Source: Arthrobacter sp. Soil762 (GTDB lineage Bacteria; Actinomycetota; Actinomycetes; Actinomycetales; Micrococcaceae). From it: a DNA stretch of 64,000 nt. Within the stretch, counting starts at the first letter, position 1. Every line of letters starts with the position of its first letter. The stretch is from positions 176,290-240,289 of the forward strand of contig NZ_LMSG01000021.1 in NCBI RefSeq assembly GCF_001428335.1. Reading direction: 5' to 3'. Both the position numbers and the translations under genes were made by a program. A model generated the notes under the pieces. That model made no database searches, was not told the origin of the DNA, and saw only the letters and a list, made by a program, of their open reading frames with translations. Below, piece after piece: positions 40,513-48,584 of this stretch.

Positions 40513-41237
40513 AGGACGCCGCTTGCGCCGAGCAGGTTGCCGATGGAGAACGTGGCAGCCAAGGCCAAAGCCCCGCCCGCCACCACCCTGGCGGCGGCCC
40601 GCACCTTCGAGCTGCCGCCGATCCAGGCGCCCAGCGCCCCGGTGGCAGCAAGGGCCAGCAGCACCGCCGCGAAGGTCAGGGGGACCCGGATGTTCTCCGG
40701 CGGCAGCAGGATGGCGGCCATCGGCAGGATGGCGCCGGTGACGAATGCAATCGCTGAAGCAAAGGCTGCATTCCAGGGACTCACAATGTCTGTTTCGTCG
40801 ATGTTCAGTTCGGCGGAGAGGTGCGCGCCCAGGGCATCGTGGGCCGTCAGCTCCCGCGCTACTTTCCTTGCTGTGTCCAGGCTCAGCCCCTTGCCCTGGT
40901 AGATCGCCGCGAGTTCTTCCAGCTCTTCCTCCGGCTGTTCCTGCAGCTCCAGGCGTTCCTTTTCGATCAGGGCCCGCTGGCTGTCCTTCTGGCTGCTGAC
41001 GGACACGTACTCGCCCAAGGCCATGGATACCGCTCCACCCACCAGGCCGGCCGTGCCGGCGACGAGGATCGGTCCGGACTGCGTGGTGACACCGGCGACG
41101 CCCACCACGATTGCGGCGACCGAGACGATGCCGTCATTGGCACCCAGCACGCCGGCTCGCAGCCAGTTCAGGCGCTGAGCGACGTCGTTTTGGTGGGGCT
41201 CATTCTCATGAAGGGCGGGGGCGCCGGCACTGTCCAT
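40509..41237 (-). CDS. VIT1/CCC1-family iron/manganese transporter
   Basis: 242 residues with five membrane segments and an acidic cytoplasmic loop. N-terminal LRAGVLGANDGIVSVAAIVVGV and GLVGGAVSMALGEYVSVSSQKD are the family motifs. The helical loop RLELQEQPEEELEELAAIY carries the Glu-rich metal-binding site, followed by SPWNAAFASAIAFVTGAILP. These proteins export or store Fe2+ and Mn2+. First gene of a pair with the APH-like kinase. Confidence 0.92.
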   Translation of the reverse strand: MDSAGAPALHENEPHQNDVAQRLNWLRAGVLGANDGIVSVAAIVVGVAGVTTQSGPILVAGTAGLVGGAVSMALGEYVSVSSQKDSQRALIEKERLELQEQPEEELEELAAIYQGKGLSLDTARKVARELTAHDALGAHLSAELNIDETDIVSPWNAAFASAIAFVTGAILPMAAILLPPENIRVPLTFAAVLLALAATGALGAWIGGSSKVRAAARVVAGGALALAATFSIGNLLGASGVL

Positions 41238-41288
41238 GCCCCAAGCAAAGCATTAGTGCCTGCGGCTGGCCAGTGTGCCGTGCCTTGG

Positions 41289-42455
41289 CTACGAATTGCC
41301 GGGAGTGCTGGTTGTGGAAGTCCCCAGAGTTGAGACAGGCTCCGGCAGTGGCGGCAGGAGCGCTTCGTCCAGGACCATGCCGGGGACCGGGCCTGGCGAC
41401 GCACGCCAATGGACGGTTCGCCGGGCCGCCGACTGAAGTGCTGAGAGTGCCCATACGCGTTCGCGCCCCTCGCTGAGTGCCACCACGTCGCCGAGTACCG
41501 GAAGTGTCCCCGACTCCAGGGTTCCCAGCCCAACTGCAGGGTCGGCCAGGAACGCCTGGCTCAGGACATAGCCGGGCTGCCTCGGGGGTACCGTGGCGCA
41601 GCGGGACCTGCCCATGGCCTCCGCTTCGCCCCGGAGGACGCCGTGCTGGGCCAGGAAGATCGACGCCGGTGCAGCGGACCCGGAGTTAAGCCTGGTCAGC
41701 GCTGCCTGGTACGCGTAGACCAGTTCCAGCTCGCTCTCCACGGCTAGGGCCAAGGCTGAGCCGAGGTCCACGCCAGTGCTGGCGTCGGCGGCAGCTGCTT
41801 CGCTGGGACAGTTGGTGGCTGCCGAGGCCGTAACAGGTGTGGTGGGCGCCGGCGATGCGGTGGGGGAGGAGTCAGCGTCTGCAAGAGGTGCCAACGTGAT
41901 CCCGGCCGCCGAGGCCAGGTCCTCTGCGGCCAGGAGCTGGGCAGTGCCGGTGCCGGCGAGAAGGCGGGCCATTCCGCCGTCGGCTATTTCAGCGTCCTGG
42001 AGCCGCTGTGCCCCGCTTGCCTGGAGGGCGGCGGCGAAGTCCGCGGTGGTCGACGGCGGCGTGACCGTGGCCAGCGCCGTGGCCGGGGAAGCAGCCGCGC
42101 CGTCCAGGGCAGGATTGCCGGACGCAACATCCGGCAGCATCAGCGCCTGTGCCTGGACAGTCAGCAAAGTCACAATCCGGGCCAGGGCGGAGGCTTGCGA
42201 AGCCGGCGCGGTGGCGCCGGCAGTGCCTTCGAGGTCCAGGCCAGCGGCCCTGAGGGTCAGGGAATCCGCGAACGCGGATGCCCTTGCCTGCTCGGAAAAC
42301 GGCGGCACCGCAGGCGGGGACGGTTCGCGGGGGATGAGCACCACTCCGAGGCTCACCACCAGAAGCGCGGCCAGCGCAAAAACGGCGTACTGGAAATAAC
42401 GCCTGCGGCGGCCGGATTCCTGCGTGTCGTCTTTCACAACAGACCATGTTCTCAC
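41289..42455 (-). CDS. DUF4439 membrane-anchored ferritin-like protein
   Basis: 388 residues with one N-terminal membrane anchor (YFQYAVFALAALLVVSLGVVLI after RRRR), a long Ala/Thr/Pro-rich outer region, and a C-terminal ferritin-like DUF4439 domain (ALALAVESELELVYAYQAAL, AQHGVLRGEAEAMGR, ALSALQSAARRTVHW). The function is unknown; its place between proS and rimP is common in Micrococcaceae. The start is GTG 42455, with GTG 42437 (VKDDTQ) an alternative; neither has a strong ribosome binding site. Confidence 0.78.
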   Translation of the reverse strand: MRTWSVVKDDTQESGRRRRYFQYAVFALAALLVVSLGVVLIPREPSPPAVPPFSEQARASAFADSLTLRAAGLDLEGTAGATAPASQASALARIVTLLTVQAQALMLPDVASGNPALDGAAASPATALATVTPPSTTADFAAALQASGAQRLQDAEIADGGMARLLAGTGTAQLLAAEDLASAAGITLAPLADADSSPTASPAPTTPVTASAATNCPSEAAAADASTGVDLGSALALAVESELELVYAYQAALTRLNSGSAAPASIFLAQHGVLRGEAEAMGRSRCATVPPRQPGYVLSQAFLADPAVGLGTLESGTLPVLGDVVALSEGRERVWALSALQSAARRTVHWRASPGPVPGMVLDEALLPPLPEPVSTLGTSTTSTPGNS

Positions 42456-42543
42456 GCCTGATGCGAATCTTCGTGCACCACTGTGGCCGGAAAATCGTTA
42501 GGCTAGTAGTCACAACATCATCTATTGGAAGGCGGCCGGCATC

Positions 42544-43158
42544 GTGAGTAATGCAGAAGCCACGACTTCATCAGACGCTACCGGAACGGGTACCGCTGTT
42601 GCTGCGCCCGCCAACAATCCCGAAGCCGTAAGGCTCCGGGCGCTGTTGGAACCGGCGGTCCAGGCCAACCGCCTGTACCTCGAGGACGTATCCATCCTGG
42701 CCGGTTCACACCGCGTGGTCCACGTGGTGGTCGACCTGCCGCAGGAGGAAACCGGCGGCGTGAACCTTGATGTCATCTCTGACATCTCCAGGGTCCTCTC
42801 CGACGTCCTGGACAATGATCCCGCAGACGACGGGCGCCCCTACGATCTCGAGGTTTCCTCCCCGGGCGTCGCGCGTCCCCTCACCGAAGTCCGGCACTGG
42901 CACCGCGCCCGGGGCCGGATGGTCAAGGTAAACGTCATCCAGGGCGAAAACGTCACCGGCAGGGTCCAGTCCGTGGACGATTCCGGCGTCACCATCATCC
43001 CGGAGATCGCCGTCAAGAAGGGCATGAAGCCCAAGCAGGGCGAGCCCCAGATTCTTCCTTTCGACAGGATCCGCAACGGAAAAGTCGAGATCGAATTCAG
43101 CCACCTCGAAGAAGCTGGTCTGGAACCTGAGCACAATGGACCTTCTGAGGAGGCCTGA
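42544..43158 (+). CDS. rimP: Ribosome maturation factor RimP
   Basis: 204 residues, needed for 30S subunit maturation. The alpha-beta N-terminal domain (VVHVVVDLPQEETGGVNLDVISDISRVLSD as consecutive segments) and SSPGVARPLTEVRHWHRARG are family hallmarks, followed by an SH3-like domain. Extra residues at both ends compared with the core. The GTG at 42544 follows GGAAGG. Its stop overlaps nusA. A -10-like TAGGCT lies at about 42500. Confidence 0.94.
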   Translation: MSNAEATTSSDATGTGTAVAAPANNPEAVRLRALLEPAVQANRLYLEDVSILAGSHRVVHVVVDLPQEETGGVNLDVISDISRVLSDVLDNDPADDGRPYDLEVSSPGVARPLTEVRHWHRARGRMVKVNVIQGENVTGRVQSVDDSGVTIIPEIAVKKGMKPKQGEPQILPFDRIRNGKVEIEFSHLEEAGLEPEHNGPSEEA

Positions 43159-44138
43159 TGGATATTGACATGAGCGCGCTGAGACTACTGGAGCGTGAGC
43201 GCGAAATTCCGCTGGACCTCCTGATCCCCACCATCGAGCAGGCGCTTTTGGTGGCGTACCACAAATCGCCCGGCGCCTTCGAGAAGGCCCGGGCCGAGCT
43301 GGACCGCAAGAGCGGCCACGTAACCATCTGGGCAGTGGAGATCGACGACGACGGCGCCCCCATCGGCGAGTTCGAGGACACGCCTGCCGGCTTCGGCCGT
43401 ATCGCGGCGAGCACCGCTCGCCAGATCATCCTGCAGCGCCTGCGCGACGTCGAGGACGACGCCATCCTGGGTGAGTTCAAGGGCCGCGAGGGTGAACTTG
43501 TGGCCGGCCTGATCCAGCAGGGCAACAACCCGCACATGATCCAGGTCAACCTGGGTTCGGTGGAGGCCCTGCTGCCGCCGCCCGAACAGGTGCCGGGGGA
43601 GAAGTACACCCACGGCAACCGGCTCCGCGCCATCGTTATCGATGTCCACCGCGGCACCAAGGGCCCGTCCGTCACCCTGTCCCGTTCACACCCGGGCCTC
43701 GTCCGGAAGCTCTTCGAACTGGAGGTCCCGGAGATCGCGGACCGCTCTGTTGAGATCGTGGCACTGGCCCGCGAGGCCGGCCACCGTACCAAGATCGCGG
43801 TCAAGGCCCACACCCAGGGCATCAACGCCAAGGGCGCCTGCATCGGCGAAATGGGTTCCCGCGTCCGCGCCGTTATGACGGAACTGAACGACGAAAAAAT
43901 CGACATCGTCGACTTCAGCGAGGATCCGGCTACGTTTATTGCCAGTGCACTTTCGCCTTCGCGTGTGAATTCGGTCACCATCGTGGACGAGGCCACCCGC
44001 TCCGCGCGTGTGGTGGTCCCGGACTACCAGCTCTCGCTGGCCATCGGCAAAGAGGGCCAGAACGCCCGGCTGGCGGCCAAGCTCACGGGCTGGCGGATCG
44101 ATATCGTCTCTGACGCTGCCCCGCAGCGCGAAAGCTAA
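43158..44138 (+). CDS. nusA: Transcription termination/antitermination factor NusA
   Basis: 326 residues: an RNAP-binding N-terminal domain (1-110), S1 domain (about 115-185; ILGEFKGREGELVAGLIQQG), and two KH domains (VKAHTQGINAKGACIGEMGSR in part, and LSLAIGKEGQNARLAAKLTG near the end). The short actinobacterial form lacks the C-terminal acidic repeats of E. coli NusA. The ATG overlaps the rimP stop. In the standard rimP-nusA-ylxR-infB order. Confidence 0.96.
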   Translation: MDIDMSALRLLEREREIPLDLLIPTIEQALLVAYHKSPGAFEKARAELDRKSGHVTIWAVEIDDDGAPIGEFEDTPAGFGRIAASTARQIILQRLRDVEDDAILGEFKGREGELVAGLIQQGNNPHMIQVNLGSVEALLPPPEQVPGEKYTHGNRLRAIVIDVHRGTKGPSVTLSRSHPGLVRKLFELEVPEIADRSVEIVALAREAGHRTKIAVKAHTQGINAKGACIGEMGSRVRAVMTELNDEKIDIVDFSEDPATFIASALSPSRVNSVTIVDEATRSARVVVPDYQLSLAIGKEGQNARLAAKLTGWRIDIVSDAAPQRES

Positions 44139-44181
44139 GCCCCTTCCGGGGCGACGGCCGGCGGCGCATGCCTTCGGCCCA

Positions 44182-44216
44182 AGCCCCGGTTTCGGGCAGA
44201 ACTGCCCCGAGGGGCT
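44182..44216 (+). terminator. Strong hairpin between nusA and ylxR
   Basis: AGCCCC (44182-44187) pairs with GGGGCT (44211-44216) and CGGGCAG (44193-44199) pairs with CTGCCCCG (44202-44209, one bulged C). The stem ends inside a -10-like TAGAAT (44216-44221). It could attenuate read-through from nusA and mark a promoter for ylxR-infB. Confidence 0.55.
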
Positions 44217-44334
44217 AGAATAGACATGACCGCGCCTAACGGCCGGTATTCGTGTGCCCTGAGAATTCCCGTTCCGCCAATGTGCGGTGGGGACCTGAGG
44301 GCCGGCAGTTATGAACGTCAGGAAGATACTCACC

Positions 44335-44688
44335 GTGGCAGAAGTGCTTCACACCGAGGATCAACCGCAGCGTACCTGCATCGGATGCCGGAAAAAGGCT
44401 CCGCGGTCTGAGTTACTCCGGCTCGTCGCCGAAGGCAGCGGTTCCACCGCAGTGCTGGTAGACGAACGACGCCGGATGGCTGGCAGGGGTGCATGGCTGC
44501 ACCCCAGCGAAGCGTGCCTGGCCCTGGCGGTCAAGCGGCGAGCATTCGGAAGGGCCCTCAACGGCGCAACCGGGTCCACCGCCGTCGAACGCCGGATCAT
44601 GGCAGGCAAGCAGGACGCCGGCCCGTTGCAGATGCCCCTGGTAGCTGCAGCAAAAACCGTCCAACCTGAAAGCGGGTCAGAAAACTGA
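44335..44688 (+). CDS. ylxR: YlxR-family (DUF448) RNA-binding protein
   Basis: 117 residues with the DUF448 motif QRTCIGCRKKAPRSELLRLV, GRGAWLHPSEACLALAVKRR and AFGRALNG. YlxR proteins bind RNA and sit between nusA and infB; in Bacillus a nucleoid-linked regulatory role and RNase P interaction are reported. A C-terminal tail of about 40 residues is extra. Start uncertain: GTG 44335 (with GGAAG upstream) or ATG 44311 (with GAGGG upstream). Confidence 0.88.
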   Translation: MAEVLHTEDQPQRTCIGCRKKAPRSELLRLVAEGSGSTAVLVDERRRMAGRGAWLHPSEACLALAVKRRAFGRALNGATGSTAVERRIMAGKQDAGPLQMPLVAAAKTVQPESGSEN

Positions 44689-44714
44689 TGGAAACCCGAT
44701 GAGTTCCCAGCGAT

Positions 44715-44746
44715 GAGTGCGCAACGATGACAACTTTGTTGCGCTC
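44715..44746 (+). other. Hairpin in the infB leader
   Basis: GCGCAAC (44719-44725) pairs with GTTGCGC (44738-44744) and outer GAG/CTC extend it with a bulge; the loop is 12 nt. It lies 95 nt before infB and downstream of ylxR, with two GGGCCC blocks after it. No T run, so a regulatory or processing element is more likely than a terminator. Confidence 0.45.
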
Positions 44747-44840
44747 TGCAATGGGCCCTGTAGTTGCAACCGCGGCTGGGGCCCGCAGTAAGAAGTAGAC
44801 GGTTCGTGCCTGGCTCGGTGCGGACCGAGACAGGAGAAAT

Positions 44841-47756
44841 GTGGCCAAGGTCCGCGTACATGAGCTTGCTAAAGAGCTCGGTATTACTTCCAAAGATGCA
44901 GTAACCAAACTGCAGGAACTGGGCGAATTCGTTCGCTCCGCCTCTTCAACCATTGAGGCCCCGGTGGTGCGGAAACTCCGTAACGCCTACCCCGACGCAG
45001 CTGCCAAAACCGCAGCTCCGGCAGCAGCGCCCAAGGCGCCTGCCCCGTCGGCCGACACACGACCCGCAGCACCTGCTCCGGGCCCCGCAGCTCCCTCAGC
45101 CCCGGCGGCACCAGCTGCTGCGGCTCCGGCTGCACCCGCTCCGGTTTCCGCAGCTCCTGCCGCACCTGCGGCAGCACCCGTTGCGTCAGCCCCCGCCGCA
45201 AGTGCACCGTCCACCGGCGCCAAGCCCGGTGCCCGTCCGGCACCGAAGGCTGAAGCCCCGGCCGCACCGACCCGCTCCGGCGGATCAGCACAGGGTGGTT
45301 CGCAGGGCGGCTCCGCACCTCGTCCCGGCGGTCCCCGTCCGGGCAACAACCCGTTCGCCACGTCCCAGGGCATGCCCCGCGGCCGCGGTGGCGACGGAGA
45401 GCGTGCTCCCCGTCCGGGTAACAACCCGTTCGCTCCTTCGCAGGGCATGCCCCGCGCGGGTGGAAGCCGTCCCGACGGCGACCGTCCGGGTGGTCCGCGT
45501 CCCGCGGCCGGTGCCGGTGGCCCCCGTCCGGGTGGTCCGCGTCCCGCAGCAGGTGCCGGTGGCCCCCGTCCGGGTGGTCCGCGTCCCGCAGCAGGCGCCG
45601 GCGGTCCCCGTCCGGCAGGTGCCGGTGGAAACCGTCCTACTCCGGGCATGATGCCCAACCGCACTGAGCGTCCCGCACCCGCTGGTGCAGGCCGTCCCGG
45701 TGGCGGCGCCCGTGGTCCCGGACGTCCGGGTGGCGCTCCAGGCACTGGTGGCGCACCGGGTGCCGGTGGCGGCGCTCCGGCCGGCGGTGGCTTCGGCAAG
45801 GGCGGCCGCGGTCGCGGTGGCACCCAGGGTGCTTTCGGTAAGGGCGGCGCAGGCCGTGGCAAGCAGCGCAAGTCGAAGCGTGCCAAGCGCCAGGAACTCG
45901 AGCAGATGAGTGCTCCGTCGCTGGGCGGCGTGAGCGTACCCCGCGGCGACGGCAACACCGTAGTCCGGCTTCGCCGTGGCTCGTCCATTACGGACTTTGC
46001 CGACAAGATTGAGGCAAACCCCGCAGCACTGGTGACGGTCCTCTTCCACCTCGGCGAAATGGCCACGGCCACGCAGTCGCTGGATGAAGAGACCTTCGCA
46101 CTGCTTGGCGAGGAGCTTGGCTACAAGCTCCAGGTTGTCTCGCCGGAGGACGAGGAGCGCGAGCTGCTCTCCGGCTTCGACATCGACTTCGAAGCAGAAC
46201 TCGAAGCCGAAGGCGACGAAGACCTCGAGGCACGTCCTCCGGTTGTCACCGTTATGGGCCACGTTGACCACGGTAAAACCCGCCTGCTCGATGCCATCCG
46301 CAAGTCCGACGTTATGGCGGGCGAACACGGCGGCATCACGCAGCACATCGGTGCTTACCAGGTCACGCACACCCACGAAGACATCGATCGTAAGATCACC
46401 TTCATCGATACTCCGGGCCACGAGGCGTTCACCGCCATGCGTGCCCGTGGTGCGAAGGTCACCGACATCGCCATCCTGGTGGTCGCAGCGGACGACGGCG
46501 TAATGCCGCAGACCGTTGAGGCACTCAACCACGCGCAGGCAGCAAATGTGCCGATCGTGGTGGCTGTGAACAAGATCGACAAGGAAGGCGCCAACCCGGA
46601 GAAGGTCCGCGGCCAGCTGACCGAGTACGGCCTGGTTCCCGAAGAATACGGTGGCGACACCATGTTCGTGGAGGTCTCTGCCCGCCAGAACCTCAACATT
46701 GACGAGCTGCTCGAGGCTGTCCTGCTCACCGCGGACGCTGCCCTGGACATGCGCGCCAACCCGAACAAGGACGCCCGCGGTATCGCGATCGAAGCCAACC
46801 TGGACAAGGGCCGCGGTTCCGTGGCCACCGTCCTGGTGCAGTCCGGCACCCTGCGTGTCGGTGACACGATCGTGGCCGGTACGGCTCACGGCCGCGTCCG
46901 CGCCATGTTCGACGACGACGGCAGTGTCCTGACCGAGGCCGGCCCGTCCCGCCCCGTGCAGGTTCTGGGTCTGTCCAACGTGCCGCGCGCCGGCGACACC
47001 TTCTTTGTGACCGCTGACGAGCGCACCGCCCGCCAGATTGCCGAGAAGCGTGAAGCAGCCGACCGCAACGCCGCCCTCGCCAAGCGCCGCAAGCGCATCA
47101 GCCTGGAAGACTTCGACCAGGCCGTGGCCGACGGCAAGATCGACACCCTCAACCTCATCCTCAAGGGTGACGTGTCCGGTGCCGTGGAAGCCCTCGAAGA
47201 CGCACTGCTCAAGATCGACGTCGGCGAAGGCGTGCAGCTGCGCGTCATCCACCGCGGTGTTGGTGCCATCACGCAGAACGACGTCAACCTGGCAACGGTC
47301 GACAGCGCCGTTATCATCGGCTTCAACGTCAAGCCTGCCGAGCGTGTTGCCGAACTGGCAGACCGCGAAGGCGTGGACATGCGCTTCTACTCCGTCATCT
47401 ACGCAGCAATCGATGACATCGAGATGGCCCTCAAGGGCATGCTCAAGCCGGAGTACGAAGAGGTCCAGCTGGGCACCGCCGAGGTCCGCGAAGTGTTCCG
47501 CTCTTCCAAGTTCGGAAACATCGCCGGTTCCATCGTTCGCTCGGGGATCATCCGACGCAACACGAAGGCCCGCATCAGCCGCGACGGCAAGATCATCGGT
47601 GAGAACCTCACCGTTGAGACGCTCAAGCGCTTCAAGGACGACGCCACTGAGGTCCGCACGGACTTCGAGTGTGGTATCGGTCTTGGTTCGTTCAACGACA
47701 TCACCGAGGGCGACATCATCGAGACCTTCGAGATGCGCGAAAAGCCGCGCGTCTAA
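44841..47756 (+). CDS. infB: Translation initiation factor IF-2
   Basis: 971 residues. An N-terminal IF2_N domain (VRVHELAKELGITSKDAVTKLQ split at 3-30), then about 300 residues of Ala/Pro and Gly/Arg/Pro-rich disordered sequence, IF2 linker (KSKRAKRQELEQM), and the GTPase core (GHVDHGKT, GGITQHIGAY, DTPGHEAF, NKIDKEG) with domains II-IV. It recruits fMet-tRNA to the 30S subunit. The GTG at 44841 follows AGGAGAAA. The disordered part contains three tandem 14-residue repeats. Confidence 0.97.
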   Translation: MAKVRVHELAKELGITSKDAVTKLQELGEFVRSASSTIEAPVVRKLRNAYPDAAAKTAAPAAAPKAPAPSADTRPAAPAPGPAAPSAPAAPAAAAPAAPAPVSAAPAAPAAAPVASAPAASAPSTGAKPGARPAPKAEAPAAPTRSGGSAQGGSQGGSAPRPGGPRPGNNPFATSQGMPRGRGGDGERAPRPGNNPFAPSQGMPRAGGSRPDGDRPGGPRPAAGAGGPRPGGPRPAAGAGGPRPGGPRPAAGAGGPRPAGAGGNRPTPGMMPNRTERPAPAGAGRPGGGARGPGRPGGAPGTGGAPGAGGGAPAGGGFGKGGRGRGGTQGAFGKGGAGRGKQRKSKRAKRQELEQMSAPSLGGVSVPRGDGNTVVRLRRGSSITDFADKIEANPAALVTVLFHLGEMATATQSLDEETFALLGEELGYKLQVVSPEDEERELLSGFDIDFEAELEAEGDEDLEARPPVVTVMGHVDHGKTRLLDAIRKSDVMAGEHGGITQHIGAYQVTHTHEDIDRKITFIDTPGHEAFTAMRARGAKVTDIAILVVAADDGVMPQTVEALNHAQAANVPIVVAVNKIDKEGANPEKVRGQLTEYGLVPEEYGGDTMFVEVSARQNLNIDELLEAVLLTADAALDMRANPNKDARGIAIEANLDKGRGSVATVLVQSGTLRVGDTIVAGTAHGRVRAMFDDDGSVLTEAGPSRPVQVLGLSNVPRAGDTFFVTADERTARQIAEKREAADRNAALAKRRKRISLEDFDQAVADGKIDTLNLILKGDVSGAVEALEDALLKIDVGEGVQLRVIHRGVGAITQNDVNLATVDSAVIIGFNVKPAERVAELADREGVDMRFYSVIYAAIDDIEMALKGMLKPEYEEVQLGTAEVREVFRSSKFGNIAGSIVRSGIIRRNTKARISRDGKIIGENLTVETLKRFKDDATEVRTDFECGIGLGSFNDITEGDIIETFEMREKPRV
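45489..45614 (+). repeat. Three tandem 42-bp repeats in infB
   Basis: The unit codes GGPRPAAGAGGPRP three times in a row, with nearly identical DNA in copies two and three. Just upstream, PGNNPFA-SQGMPR occurs twice. It lies in the disordered N-terminal region, where length variation between strains is expected. Confidence 0.85.
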
Positions 47757-47776
47757 GTTGTCTTAGCTTTACAGGT

Positions 47777-47809
47777 GCGGGGCCGCTGGGATTCTTCCGG
47801 CGGCCCCGC
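47777..47809 (+). terminator. Terminator-like hairpin after infB
   Basis: GCGGGGCCGC (47777-47786) and GCGGCCCCGC (47800-47809) form a perfect 10-bp stem with a 13-nt loop, 20 nt after the infB stop. Its loop and 3' arm are also the left half of a longer competing stem (47787-47805 with 47879-47897). Confidence 0.65.
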
Positions 47810-47897
47810 CCCTTCGCTGGGTGGCCAACGTCTTACGACGCCGGCCACCCAGCTTCGGCAGGCCCGATGCCACTCCCAGGCCGCCGGAAGAATCCCA
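47787..47897. repeat. 19-bp inverted repeat enclosing an 11-bp inverted repeat, infB-rbfA gap
   Basis: 47787-47805 and 47879-47897 are exact reverse complements (19 bp). Inside lie GCTGGGTGGCC (47816-47826) and GGCCACCCAGC (47843-47853). The long stem cannot form at the same time as the 47777-47809 hairpin. No gene is seen in 47757-48000; a weak promoter for rbfA may start near TTGCCT (47916). Confidence 0.7.
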
Positions 47898-48000
47898 ACG
47901 GGGTCCGTCGTAGGCTTGCCTTAGGCGCGTGGCATCCAAACTAAACGTCCGACGCAGCCGCCAAGCCGCCGTCGTACGTTCCAAATTTTTAGGAGTGGAA

Positions 48001-48510
48001 ATGGCTGATCCCGCACGGGCTGCCAAGTTGGCGCAGCGGATTAAGGTTGTTGTTGCGGAGGCTTTGGGCCGGAAGGTCAAGGACCCTCGGCTGGAGGGCA
48101 TTACTGTTACCGATGCCCGGGTGACCAATGATCTGCAGCATGCCACGATCTACTACACCGTTTTCGGCGACCAGGCGATCCAGGCTGATGCTGCCAAGGG
48201 CCTGGAGAAGGCCAAGGGTGTGCTCCGCCAGGAGGTGGGGCGCAACGTTACTGTCCGCCTGACGCCGACGCTGGAATTTGTGGCGGACCAGATCCCCGTC
48301 GTTGCCTCGAACCTGGAGGACCTGCTCCGGGCCGCCAAGAAGCGCGACGCCGAGGTGGCTGCGCTGGCCGAAAACGCCAAGCACGCCGGCGACGCCGATC
48401 CGTATAAGAGCGACATTCCCGCCGATGTGGAGATCGACGAGGACGACTTCGACGAAGAGGATATTGACCTCACGGACGACGAAGACCTCGACGAAGACGC
48501 CAACAAGTAG
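48001..48510 (+). CDS. rbfA: Ribosome-binding factor A
   Basis: 169 residues, needed for late 30S maturation and 16S 5' end processing. KH-like core DPARAAKLAQRIKVVVAEAL, GITVTDARVTNDLQHATIYY and LRQEVGRNVTVRLTPTLEF. The C-terminal tail of about 40 residues is strongly acidic (runs of D/E), an addition seen in some actinobacteria. ATG 48001 follows AGGAGTGG; a frame extending upstream to 47929 is rejected for lack of a binding site. Confidence 0.95.
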   Translation: MADPARAAKLAQRIKVVVAEALGRKVKDPRLEGITVTDARVTNDLQHATIYYTVFGDQAIQADAAKGLEKAKGVLRQEVGRNVTVRLTPTLEFVADQIPVVASNLEDLLRAAKKRDAEVAALAENAKHAGDADPYKSDIPADVEIDEDDFDEEDIDLTDDEDLDEDANK

Positions 48511-48524
48511 CTTCACGCGAAGAA

Positions 48525-48558
48525 GGCCCGGACCCGAAGTTGGGGTCCGGGTCTTTTT
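48525..48558 (+). terminator. Rho-independent terminator after rbfA
   Basis: CCCGGACCC (48527-48535) and GGGTCCGGG (48543-48551) form a 9-bp stem followed by TCTTTTT. It ends the nusA-infB-rbfA transcript and faces a convergent gene whose stop is at 48585. Confidence 0.92.
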
Positions 48559-48584
48559 CGTCTGCGGGATGTTCCCTGCGATTC

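Noticed and set aside
44226..44411. 61-codon frame just after a TAGAAT box before ylxR
   Set aside because: It starts 5 nt after the -10 box, overlaps ylxR in another frame and shows no motif; more likely the ylxR leader.
45285..47252. Long open frame on the minus strand (655 codons) opposite infB
   Set aside because: Shadow of infB; the protein is full of low-complexity Thr/Gly/Cys runs from the complement of Pro/Gly/Arg repeats.
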